Assembly: GCF_900240335.1 (NCBI RefSeq)
Contig: NZ_LT964979.1
Coordinates: forward strand, 992,001 to 1,056,000
Reading direction: 5' to 3'
Source: Flavimobilis massiliensis
Lineage (GTDB): Bacteria; Actinomycetota; Actinomycetes; Actinomycetales; Cellulomonadaceae
DNA: 64,000 bases
A model generated the notes under the pieces. That model saw nothing but the letters and a program-made list of their open reading frames with translations, did not search any database and was not told the origin of the DNA. The translations under genes and the position numbers were made by a program. Every line of letters starts with the position of its first letter. The stretch's first letter is position 1. Positions 16,987 to 25,024 of this stretch are shown here, one piece after another.

Positions 16987-18113
16987 CGTGCACCTCCGGC
17001 CGCAGCGAGGACGAGATCGACGACCGCGGCCGTCGCCTCGGGACGGCCGACGCGCGTCGCGGCCGCAGCCATCTCCTCGCGCCGGGCACGGTCCCCGAGC
17101 AGCGGCAGGAGTGTCGACCCCACCCACGCGGGCGAGAGCAACCGGTCCTCGACGAGGAGGCCACCCCCCGCGTCGACCGCAGGCTGCGCGTTGAGCCGCT
17201 GCTCACCGTTGCCGATGGGCAGCGGCACATACGCCGCGGGGATGCCGAGCGCCGTGAGCTCGGCGACCGTGCCTGCCCCGGCACGGCACAGGACGAGGTC
17301 AGCGACCGCGAGCGCGCGCTCCATCTCGAGGAGGTACTCCGCGACGACATAGTCGCCGTCGAGGCCCGCCGCACCGACCGCTGCGCGCACGTCGGCGTCC
17401 TTGCCGCGACCCGTGAGGTGGAGGACCTGCGGCCGTCCTGGGCCGAGGTCCGCGAGCGCCGCGGCCGCACCGGCCATCGCAGTGTTGAGGCTCTGCGCGC
17501 CGAGGGAGCCCCCTGTGACGACGAGAATGGTGCGGTCCGGGTCGAGCCCGAGCGTCGCGGCCGCCTCGCGGCGCGCCGCGAGCGCGTCGGCGCGCCGGGC
17601 AAGCGCGAGCGTCGCGATCTCGCGGCGCAGCGGCAGCCCCGTGAGGCGCGCGCCACGCAGCGGGGTGCCCGGGAAGGTCACCGCGACGGCCGCGGCCCGG
17701 CGCGCGCCGAGCCTGTTGGCGAGGCCCGGGCGCGCGTTCTGCTCGTGGACGACGACAGGCACCCCCCGACGTCGTGCCGCGAGGTACGCAGGCGTCGAGA
17801 CGTAGCCGCCGAACCCGACGACGACGCGCGCCTCGGCCTCCACGATCGCGTCCTCCGCGGCGCGCACCGCGGCACGCAACCTCGACGGCACCGAGAGCAT
17901 CTCGGCCGACGGTCGCCGCGGCAGCGGGACGCGTGGCACGTGGACGAGCGTGTGCCCGCGTGCCGGCACCAGATCTGCCTCGAGGCCCTCGGCGGTGCCG
18001 AGCACGGTGATGCGGGTCGACGCATCCCGCGCCCGCAGCTCGTCGGCGACCGCGAGCAGCGGGTTGACGTGGCCGGCGGTGCCGCCGCCGGCGAGCAGGA
18101 CGGACTCAGGCAC
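16983..18113 (-). CDS. murG: Lipid II synthase MurG (GT28 glycosyltransferase)
   Basis: 376 residues. MurG transfers GlcNAc from UDP-GlcNAc to lipid I on the inner membrane face. The N-terminal G-loop LLAGGGTAGHVNPLLAVA, VVGFGGYVSTPAYLAA with VVHEQNARPGLANR, and the C-terminal donor site VTGGSLGAQSLN and CRAGAGTVAEL followed by PLPIGNGEQRLNA are all present. The GTG start at 18113 lies inside the 3' end of ftsW (8-bp overlap), implying tight coupling. Confidence 0.97.
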   Translation of the reverse strand: MPESVLLAGGGTAGHVNPLLAVADELRARDASTRITVLGTAEGLEADLVPARGHTLVHVPRVPLPRRPSAEMLSVPSRLRAAVRAAEDAIVEAEARVVVGFGGYVSTPAYLAARRRGVPVVVHEQNARPGLANRLGARRAAAVAVTFPGTPLRGARLTGLPLRREIATLALARRADALAARREAAATLGLDPDRTILVVTGGSLGAQSLNTAMAGAAAALADLGPGRPQVLHLTGRGKDADVRAAVGAAGLDGDYVVAEYLLEMERALAVADLVLCRAGAGTVAELTALGIPAAYVPLPIGNGEQRLNAQPAVDAGGGLLVEDRLLSPAWVGSTLLPLLGDRARREEMAAAATRVGRPEATAAVVDLVLAAAGGAR

Positions 18114-19380
18114 GGGTGGATCTCCCCTTCCGGGAACGACGGACGGACCCGCCGACGACGGCGAGCGAGCGGCGGACGACGCCGGTGCGCGCTGCGAAGG
18201 CCTCGCGCGCGCCGGGCTCGTCGCGCGCAAACGAGAGGACGACACCCATCGCAGCCATCGTCATGATGAGCGCCGAGCCTCCCGCGGACACGAGCGGCAA
18301 CGGGATGCCGATGACGGGCAGGGCGCCGATGACGACGCCGATGTTGACGAGGGCCTGGCCGATGATCCAGCACATGATCGCCCCCGTCGCGATCTTCACG
18401 AACGGGTCGGGGTGGCGCACGACGACGCGTGACATCGCCCAGGCGAGCGCTCCGAAGAGCAGGAGCATGAGAATCGTGCCCTGCAAGCCCAGCTCCTCGC
18501 CGACGACCGCGAAGATGAAGTCGTTGTGGGCCTCGGGCAGGTAGTGCCACTTCTCCCGGCCCGCGCCGAGCCCGACGCCGGTCCACCCGCCCGTGCCGAG
18601 CGCCCACAGGCCGTGCTTCGTCTGGTAGCACGCGTCGCCCACGCCGCAGTCACGGCCGAGCCACGCGTCGATCCGGCCGAGGCGGTTGTCGCTCACCTTG
18701 ATCATCACGAGGCTGCCCGCCGTCATGAGCGCGCCGCCGAGCGCGAACATCCGTGCGGGGACGCCCGCGACCCACAGCGCCCCCGCGACGATGAGCATGA
18801 GGATGATCGCGGTGCCGAGGTCGTTCCCCGAGAGCACGAGGAGGATCGCGGCTGCCGCGACCGGCACGGCGGGCACGATGACGTGCCCCCACCTGCTGAG
18901 CAGCTCGCTCTTGCGCGCGAGGACCGCGGCGAGCCACAGCGCGAGCGCGAGCTTGACGATCTCTGACGGCTGGATCGTGAAGGTCGTGCCGGGGATCTTG
19001 ATCCAGTTGGTGTTGCCGAGCGCGGACACCGACAGCGACGGGACGAAGATGAGCGCCTGGAGCGCGAACGAGCCCAGGAGGATCACCCACGCGAGCTTCT
19101 TGTAGACCACGGGACGCAGACTCGCGGTCACCCCGAGAGCGACGACACCGAGAACGGCGTAGACGGCCTGTCCGAGGAAGATCGAGTACGCGTTGCCCTC
19201 CCGCGCGATCGACCGGACGGACGAGGCGGAGAGCACCATCGCGAGACCGAAGACGACGAGGAGCACCGTAAGCCCGAGGATGAGGTAGTAGCTCGTCACC
19301 GGGGTGTCCCAGGACCCGAGGAGGGACCTGCGTCGGGTCGGCGGAGCGTCGCTGCGCCCCACCGTCTCGTTCGCCGTCAT
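18106..19380 (-). CDS. ftsW: Septal peptidoglycan polymerase FtsW (SEDS family)
   Basis: 424 residues with about ten membrane segments. SEDS landmarks: TIQPSEIVKLALALWLA, SGNDLGTAIILMLI with the essential Asp region, HNDFIFAVVGEELGLQG and the late PVIGIPLPLVSAGGSALI. FtsW polymerises lipid II into glycan at the septum with its partner transpeptidase FtsI, also in this cluster. A large extracellular loop with two cysteines (RDCGVGDACYQ) may form a disulfide. The C-terminal 50 residues are basic and cytoplasmic. The ATG at 19380 is 11 nt past the murD stop. Confidence 0.96.
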   Translation of the reverse strand: MTANETVGRSDAPPTRRRSLLGSWDTPVTSYYLILGLTVLLVVFGLAMVLSASSVRSIAREGNAYSIFLGQAVYAVLGVVALGVTASLRPVVYKKLAWVILLGSFALQALIFVPSLSVSALGNTNWIKIPGTTFTIQPSEIVKLALALWLAAVLARKSELLSRWGHVIVPAVPVAAAAILLVLSGNDLGTAIILMLIVAGALWVAGVPARMFALGGALMTAGSLVMIKVSDNRLGRIDAWLGRDCGVGDACYQTKHGLWALGTGGWTGVGLGAGREKWHYLPEAHNDFIFAVVGEELGLQGTILMLLLFGALAWAMSRVVVRHPDPFVKIATGAIMCWIIGQALVNIGVVIGALPVIGIPLPLVSAGGSALIMTMAAMGVVLSFARDEPGAREAFAARTGVVRRSLAVVGGSVRRSRKGRSTRA

Positions 19381-19391
19381 GCCGCTCCCCC

Positions 19392-20867
19392 TCAGTCGTC
19401 CTCCATGGTCCTTCCCGCGACCGCACGTGCGGCTGCGGCGAACTCGTCGCCGCGCTGCGCGTAGCTGCGGAACTGGTCCATCGATGCGCTCGCCGGCGCG
19501 AGGAGCACGGTGTCACCCGGGTGGGCGAGCGCCGTCGCAGCCTCGACCGCGCGCGTCATCACCGTCCCAGTGTCGGCCGGATCGATGCGGACGACGGGGA
19601 TCTGGGGCGCGTGTCGCGCGAACGCGCCGAGGATCTCGGTCGCGTCGGTCCCGATGACGACGGCGGCACGCACGCGATCGGCGCGTCGCACGACGAGGTC
19701 GTCGAACGTCGCGCCCTTGGCGAGACCGCCGACGACCCAGACGACGGTTCCCGCGTCGAACGCGGCAAGCGACGCGGACGCAGCGTGGCCGTTCGTCGCC
19801 TTAGAGTCGTCGACGAAACGGACCGTCCCGCCTGTGACCTGCGCAGTCGCGACGGTCTCGATCCGATGGTGGCCTCCGGTGAAGGCGCGCAGGCCCGCGC
19901 GGACGTCGTCCGCCGACACGCCGTGGGCGCGGGCGAGCGCTGCTGCCGCGAGTGCGTTCGCGACCACGTGCGGCGGAACGCCCGCGTCTCCCCCGAGGTG
20001 GGCGAGGTCGCCGAGCGTCGCGAGCTCGTCGGCGCCCTCGTGCCGCGACGGGTCGTCCGCTGCGGTGTGGAACGCGCGGTCGACGAGCAGGTCGTCGACG
20101 ACGCCGAGTTCCGCGCGCCCAGGGGCGCCGAGCGAGAACCCGACGGCCCGGCAGCCCTCGACGACGTCCGCGTCCTCGACGAGCCGACGCGTCACGGGGT
20201 CAGCGACGTTATAGACGCACGCACGCTGCGCGTGCGTGAAGATGCGGCCCTTATCGACCGCGTACCGCTCGAGCGAGCCGTGCCAGTCGAGGTGGTCGGG
20301 GGCCACGTTAAGGACCGCGGCGGCCTCGAGCGACGTCGTGCGCGTGAAGCGCAGCTGGAAGCTCGAGAGCTCGACCGCGAGGACGTCGACGGCCGGGTCA
20401 AGCGCAGCCTCGACGACCGGGGTGCCGACGTTGCCGACCTCCGCGACCCGCTCCCCCGCCGCCGCCAGGATCGACGTGAGCATGCCGACGGTCGTCGTCT
20501 TGCCGTTCGTGCCGGTGACGCCGAGCCACGGCGCGGGTCCGCGCCCGCCCGCGCGGTCCACGCGCAGCCGCCACGCGAGCTCGACCTCGCTCCAGACGGG
20601 AATGCCCGCGGCCAGCGCACCTGCGAGCAGCGGGTGGTCGGGGCGCCAGCCGGGCGACGTCACGACGAGGTCGACGTCCGTGAGGTCGACGAGGCGGCCG
20701 TCGGCGACGTCCGCGTCGGGCGCCGCGGCGTCGACCGTCGTCACGCGCGCCGTGCGACCCGCGAGAGCCGTGACGACCGCGCGTCCCGTGACGCCGAGCC
20801 CGGCGACGACGACGTGCGCCGACGCAAGCGGCACCGCGGGCTCGACGGCCTCGGGTGCCGCGGTCAT
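19392..20867 (-). CDS. murD: UDP-N-acetylmuramoyl-L-alanine-D-glutamate ligase
   Basis: 491 residues. MurD adds D-glutamate to UDP-MurNAc-L-Ala. The N-terminal domain (VVVAGLGVTGRAVVTAL), the P-loop LGVTGTNGKTTTVGML, the central NVAPDHLDWHGSLERY and the C-terminal FVDDSKATNGHAASASL and LLAPASASMDQFRSYAQRG are classic MurD motifs. The ATG at 20867 overlaps the mraY stop as ATGA. Length is slightly above the usual 450, because of loops between domains. Confidence 0.97.
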   Translation of the reverse strand: MTAAPEAVEPAVPLASAHVVVAGLGVTGRAVVTALAGRTARVTTVDAAAPDADVADGRLVDLTDVDLVVTSPGWRPDHPLLAGALAAGIPVWSEVELAWRLRVDRAGGRGPAPWLGVTGTNGKTTTVGMLTSILAAAGERVAEVGNVGTPVVEAALDPAVDVLAVELSSFQLRFTRTTSLEAAAVLNVAPDHLDWHGSLERYAVDKGRIFTHAQRACVYNVADPVTRRLVEDADVVEGCRAVGFSLGAPGRAELGVVDDLLVDRAFHTAADDPSRHEGADELATLGDLAHLGGDAGVPPHVVANALAAAALARAHGVSADDVRAGLRAFTGGHHRIETVATAQVTGGTVRFVDDSKATNGHAASASLAAFDAGTVVWVVGGLAKGATFDDLVVRRADRVRAAVVIGTDATEILGAFARHAPQIPVVRIDPADTGTVMTRAVEAATALAHPGDTVLLAPASASMDQFRSYAQRGDEFAAAARAVAGRTMEDD

Positions 20868-21949
20868 GCTCCCGCCACCCACTCCGCGTAGAAAATGCCG
20901 AGGCCCACGGCCGCGGAGATCATCGCGATGATCCAGAAGCGGATGACGATCGTCACCTCGCCCCAGCCCGAGAGCTCGAAGTGGTGGTGGAGCGGCGCCA
21001 TCTTGAACACGCGCTTGCCCGTGAGCTTGAACCCGCCGATCTGGATGACGTCGGAGAGCACGATGAGGACGAAGAGGCCGCCGATGATCGCGGCGAGCAC
21101 CTCGGTGCGCGAGAGGATCGAGAGGCCGGCGAGCGCCCCGCCGAGCGCGAGCGAGCCCGTGTCGCCCATGAAGATCTTCGCAGGCGACGCGTTCCACCAG
21201 AGGAAGCCGAAGCACGCGCCCGTGATCGCGGCCGCAACGATCGCGAGGTCCCACGGGTCGCGCACGTCGTAGCACGCGGGGCCTGCCGACGCCGCCGCCG
21301 AGCAGCGCTGGTTCCACTGCCAGATCCCGACGAACGTGTACGCCCCAAACACCGCGAGCGAGACGCCGGTCGCGAGCCCGTCGAGGCCGTCGGTGAGGTT
21401 GACGGCGTTCGACCACGCCGTGATGAGGAAGTTCGCCCAGAGGACGAAGAGCACGAGGCCCACGGTGACCCCCGCGAACGCGAGGTCGATGCCCGTGTCA
21501 CGAATGAACGAGATCTTCGTCGAGGCGGGCGTGCGGAAACCCTCGTCCGGGAACTGCAGCGCGAGCACCGCGAACGTGATCCCGACGAGGCCCTGACCGA
21601 CGATCTTCCCGGCGGCCGAGAGACCGAGGCTCCGCTGCCGCGAGATCTTCGTGAAGTCGTCCGCGAAGCCGACGAGACCGAGGCCCGTCATGAGGAACAG
21701 CACGAGCAGCGCCGAGACGCTCGGCAGCCTCCCCGCGACGAGGCTTCCCGCACCGACCGCGAGGAGCGTCGCTCCGATGATGACGACGCCGCCCATCGTC
21801 GGCGTGCCACGCTTCATGAGGTGGGAGGTCGGGCCGTCCTGGCGGATGAACTGGCCGTACTGACGCTTCTCGAGGAAGCGGATGAAGAGCGGGGTCGCGA
21901 GAAGCGCGACGACGAGCGACGTCCCGCCCGCGACGAGGAGCGCGATCAC
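20864..21949 (-). CDS. mraY: Phospho-MurNAc-pentapeptide translocase
   Basis: 361 residues and ten membrane segments. MraY makes lipid I from UDP-MurNAc-pentapeptide and undecaprenyl phosphate. Catalytic motifs: GTPTMGG near the N-terminus, the double aspartate in VGFADDFTKI, NAVNLTDGLDGLA, NASPAKIFMGDTGSLALGG and the histidine motif MAPLHHHFELSGWGE. GTG start overlapping the murF stop (GTGA). Between TM segments lies a loop with two cysteines (QRCSAAASAGPACYD), an actinobacteria-like feature. Confidence 0.97.
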   Translation of the reverse strand: MIALLVAGGTSLVVALLATPLFIRFLEKRQYGQFIRQDGPTSHLMKRGTPTMGGVVIIGATLLAVGAGSLVAGRLPSVSALLVLFLMTGLGLVGFADDFTKISRQRSLGLSAAGKIVGQGLVGITFAVLALQFPDEGFRTPASTKISFIRDTGIDLAFAGVTVGLVLFVLWANFLITAWSNAVNLTDGLDGLATGVSLAVFGAYTFVGIWQWNQRCSAAASAGPACYDVRDPWDLAIVAAAITGACFGFLWWNASPAKIFMGDTGSLALGGALAGLSILSRTEVLAAIIGGLFVLIVLSDVIQIGGFKLTGKRVFKMAPLHHHFELSGWGEVTIVIRFWIIAMISAAVGLGIFYAEWVAGA

Positions 21950-23346
21950 GCGTCCACCTCCGTCGCTGCGAGCTCGTCACCGAGCCGCCACAGGCCCGTG
22001 CCATGGGAGGCCTTGACGAGGACGACGTCCCCGGCGCGCACCTCGTCCGCGAGGACGGCGCGTGCGGCGTCGACGTCGGCGACGTGGATGACCTCGTCGC
22101 CCCACGACCCCTCCATCATCGCGCCCTCACGGATCGCCCACGCCCCGTCGCCGACGACGACGGTGAGACGCACGTTGAGCCGGACCGCCAACCGCCCGAC
22201 CTCGTCGTGCCGCTCGCGCGAGTCCTCACCGAGCTCGAGCATCTCGCCGAGCACCGCGATCGAGCGACGGTCGCGTCCCGCGACGACGGCCAGGGCGCGC
22301 AGCGCGGCACGCATCGAGTCCGGGTTGGCGTTGTAGGAGTCGTCGATGATCGTCACGCCGTCGGGGCGCTCGGTCACCTGCATGCGGTGCGGGCTCACGG
22401 CGCGCGCGGCGGAGAGCCGCTCGGCGACGACCTCGGGCGCGAGGCCGAGCCGGAGCGCGACCGTGGCCGCGGCGAGCGCGTTCGTCACGTGGTGCTCGCC
22501 GACGAGGCGCAGCGCGACCTCGGCCGTCATCTCCCCCGCGACGAGCGTGAACGTCGCACGGCCGGCACGGTCGATGCGCACGTCCTGCGCCCGCACGTCG
22601 ACGCCGGTCACCGTGCCGAACGTCACGACAGGCCCGTGGGCCGCAGCGGCCATCGCCACGACCCGCAGGTCGTCGCCGTTGAGGATCGCGGTGCCCCCCG
22701 CGCGCACGCCCGCGACGAGCTCGGCCTTGGCCTGCGCGATCGCCTCGACTCCACCGAACTCGCCGAGGTGCGCCGAGCCGACGACGAGCACGACCGCGAC
22801 GTCCGGCGCCGCGATGCCCGTGAGGTACGTGACGTGGCCGATACCGCTCGCCCCCATCTCGAGGACGAGGTAGCGCGTCGAGGCATCGGCCTCGAGGACC
22901 GTGAGCGGCAGACCGATCTCGTTGTTGAACGACCCCCGCGGCACGACCGTCGGGGCCTCGGCCGCGAGCAACTGGCCGACGAGGTCCTTCGTCGTCGTTT
23001 TGCCGACCGAGCCCGTGATGCCGACGACCTCGAGCGGCCCTGCAGCCCGCAGCCGCGCGAGAACCTCGCGGGCGAGGGCGCCGAGCGCCGCCTGGACGTC
23101 GTCGACGACGACCGCTGCCGGAGCGTCGACCTCGTGCGCGACGAGGACGGCCGCGGCGCCTGCTGCGACTGCCGTCGCGACGAAGTCGTGCCCGTCGACG
23201 TGCTCACCGCGGAGCGCGACGAACAGCGCGCCAGGGACGACGAGCCGGGAGTCGATGACGACAGGTCCCGTGACACGGGCCCCGGCGTCCCCGAGGACGC
23301 GCCCCGCCGTCGCGTCGGCGATCTCGTCGATGCCGAGCTCGATCAT
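21946..23346 (-). CDS. murF: UDP-MurNAc-tripeptide-D-Ala-D-Ala ligase
   Basis: 466 residues. MurF adds D-Ala-D-Ala to the muramyl tripeptide, completing the pentapeptide precursor. The N-terminal domain has DSRLVVPGALFVALRGEHVDG, the ATP loop VVGITGSVGKTTTKDLVG, the acceptor region SFNNEIGLPLTVLEAD and GASGIGHVTYL, and the C-terminal domain IDDSYNANPDSMRAALRAL with VLGEMLELGEDSRERH. The ATG at 23346 follows murE by 66 bp, the largest gap between adjacent mur ligase genes here. Confidence 0.97.
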   Translation of the reverse strand: MIELGIDEIADATAGRVLGDAGARVTGPVVIDSRLVVPGALFVALRGEHVDGHDFVATAVAAGAAAVLVAHEVDAPAAVVVDDVQAALGALAREVLARLRAAGPLEVVGITGSVGKTTTKDLVGQLLAAEAPTVVPRGSFNNEIGLPLTVLEADASTRYLVLEMGASGIGHVTYLTGIAAPDVAVVLVVGSAHLGEFGGVEAIAQAKAELVAGVRAGGTAILNGDDLRVVAMAAAAHGPVVTFGTVTGVDVRAQDVRIDRAGRATFTLVAGEMTAEVALRLVGEHHVTNALAAATVALRLGLAPEVVAERLSAARAVSPHRMQVTERPDGVTIIDDSYNANPDSMRAALRALAVVAGRDRRSIAVLGEMLELGEDSRERHDEVGRLAVRLNVRLTVVVGDGAWAIREGAMMEGSWGDEVIHVADVDAARAVLADEVRAGDVVLVKASHGTGLWRLGDELAATEVDA

Positions 23347-23412
23347 GTGGTTACCGTTCTCCCGTTCGTCCGCGCCGAGCGCGCGTGCATGCCAGTCAGT
23401 CGTGTGCGGCCG

Positions 23413-24948
23413 TCAGTCGGCTCGCGCGGCGAGCGCCGCTCGGGCCTCGACCCGGTCGTCGAGAGCGATGTCGACACCGCCGACATCCTGGACGGTCTCG
23501 TGCCCGCGCCCCGCGACGAGCACCGTGTCCTCCGGGGCGGCCTCGAGGACCGCCCGGCGCACAGCCTCCGCCCGGGGCGCGACCTCCAGTATCGCAGGCC
23601 GAGCCTCGGGAGCGCGCGCCAGGACGGCCTCGTGCGCCCCCGCGAGCACCGCAGCGCGGATCGGCGCAGGGTCCTCGCCGTGCGGGTCGTCGTCCGTGAC
23701 GACGACGATGTCCGCGCCACGCGCCGCGACCGCGCCCATGACCGGGCGCTTGCCCGTGTCACGCTCCCCCGTCGCCCCGAAGACGACGACAAGTCGGCCG
23801 GGCGTCGTCGGGCGGAGCGTCGCGAGCGCGAGCCCGAGCGCATCTGCGTTGTGCGCGAAGTCGACGACGACGCGCGGGGCCGTCGCGAGCACCTCCATGC
23901 GTCCGGGCACTGTCGCGTCGAGCCCGTCCCGCGCGAGCGCCCCGGCGACGTCCGTGACGCTCACACCGGACGCAACGACCATAACGATCGCGAGGGCCGC
24001 GTTCGCGACGTTGAAGTCGCCCGGCATCGTCACGCGGGCGTCGAGCCGCTCCCCGGCGGGACCGACGAGCGTGAACCGTGAGCCCCCGACGCCAGCGACG
24101 TGGTCGACGACGTGCCAGTCGGCGTCCGTGCCGCGCATCGTCACCGTCGTCACGGGAACCTCCGAGCGCTCGGCGAGACGCCGGCCCGCGTCATCGTCGA
24201 CGACGACGACCCCGCGCCGTGCCCGCGCCGGTGTGAAGAGCGACGCCTTGACGTCGAAGTACTCCTCGAGAGTGCCGTGGAAGTCGAGATGGTCCTGGCT
24301 GAGGTTCGTGAAGCCGACGACGTCGTAGACGACGCCGTCGACCCGGTGCAGCGCGAGCGCGTGCGACGAGACCTCCATCGCGAGCGCGTCGACCCCGGCC
24401 TCCGCCATCGCGGCGATCCAGCCCTGGAGCTCGGGGGCCTCCGGGGTCGTCAGGCGGCTCGGCACGTCGCGGCCCGCATACCGTGAGACGACCGTCCCGA
24501 CGAGCCCGGGCCGCCGTCCGAGCTCGCCGAGGAGCCGTTCGAGCAGGAAGGTCGTCGTGGTCTTGCCGTTCGTCCCCGTGACGCCGAACGTCGTCATGCG
24601 CGTTGCGGGCTCGTCGTGCACGAGCGCCGCGAGACGGCCGAGGACGCCGCGCGGGTCCGCGTCGACGAGCAGCGGGACACCGGCATCCGCCAGCTCGGCA
24701 GCCCCCGTGACGTCCGTGAGGACGGCGCGGGCGCCTCGCCCGACAGCCGCGGGCGCGAACCGCGCACCGTGGGCGCGAGCGCCTGGGAGCGCCGCGAAGA
24801 GGTCCCCGGGGACAGCGCGCCGGTCGTCGAGGACGACCGACGAGACGACGACGCCCGGGTCGCCGCGGAGTTCGAGGCCGAGAAGCTCGGCGAGCCGTCC
24901 GACGGTGACCTCGGTGAGAAGGGAGGGCAGCGTGCGTGGGTCGTTCAC
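23413..24948 (-). CDS. murE: UDP-MurNAc-dipeptide ligase MurE, specificity probably not diaminopimelate
   Basis: 511 residues. MurE adds the third residue of the stem peptide. N-terminal DDRRAVPGDLFAALPGARAHG, P-loop FGVTGTNGKTTTTFLLERLL (121-140), EVSSHALALHRVDG and NLSQDHLDFHGTLEEYF confirm the family, as does FAHNADALG. The specificity loop that reads DNPR in meso-diaminopimelate enzymes reads DDPH here (residues 420-423, in VVVTDDDPHGEDP). The missing Arg normally binds the free carboxylate of diaminopimelate, so L-lysine or L-ornithine is the more likely substrate. GTG start at 24948 with only a weak AGG upstream; other starts are further from the domain. Confidence 0.94.
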   Translation of the reverse strand: MNDPRTLPSLLTEVTVGRLAELLGLELRGDPGVVVSSVVLDDRRAVPGDLFAALPGARAHGARFAPAAVGRGARAVLTDVTGAAELADAGVPLLVDADPRGVLGRLAALVHDEPATRMTTFGVTGTNGKTTTTFLLERLLGELGRRPGLVGTVVSRYAGRDVPSRLTTPEAPELQGWIAAMAEAGVDALAMEVSSHALALHRVDGVVYDVVGFTNLSQDHLDFHGTLEEYFDVKASLFTPARARRGVVVVDDDAGRRLAERSEVPVTTVTMRGTDADWHVVDHVAGVGGSRFTLVGPAGERLDARVTMPGDFNVANAALAIVMVVASGVSVTDVAGALARDGLDATVPGRMEVLATAPRVVVDFAHNADALGLALATLRPTTPGRLVVVFGATGERDTGKRPVMGAVAARGADIVVVTDDDPHGEDPAPIRAAVLAGAHEAVLARAPEARPAILEVAPRAEAVRRAVLEAAPEDTVLVAGRGHETVQDVGGVDIALDDRVEARAALAARAD

Positions 24949-25024
24949 GGGTGAGAACCTACCGGTCCCCCGGGGCCCGTCTTCTCGACCTGGGCCGTGG
25001 GGCACGTGAGAGGATCGTGCAGGC

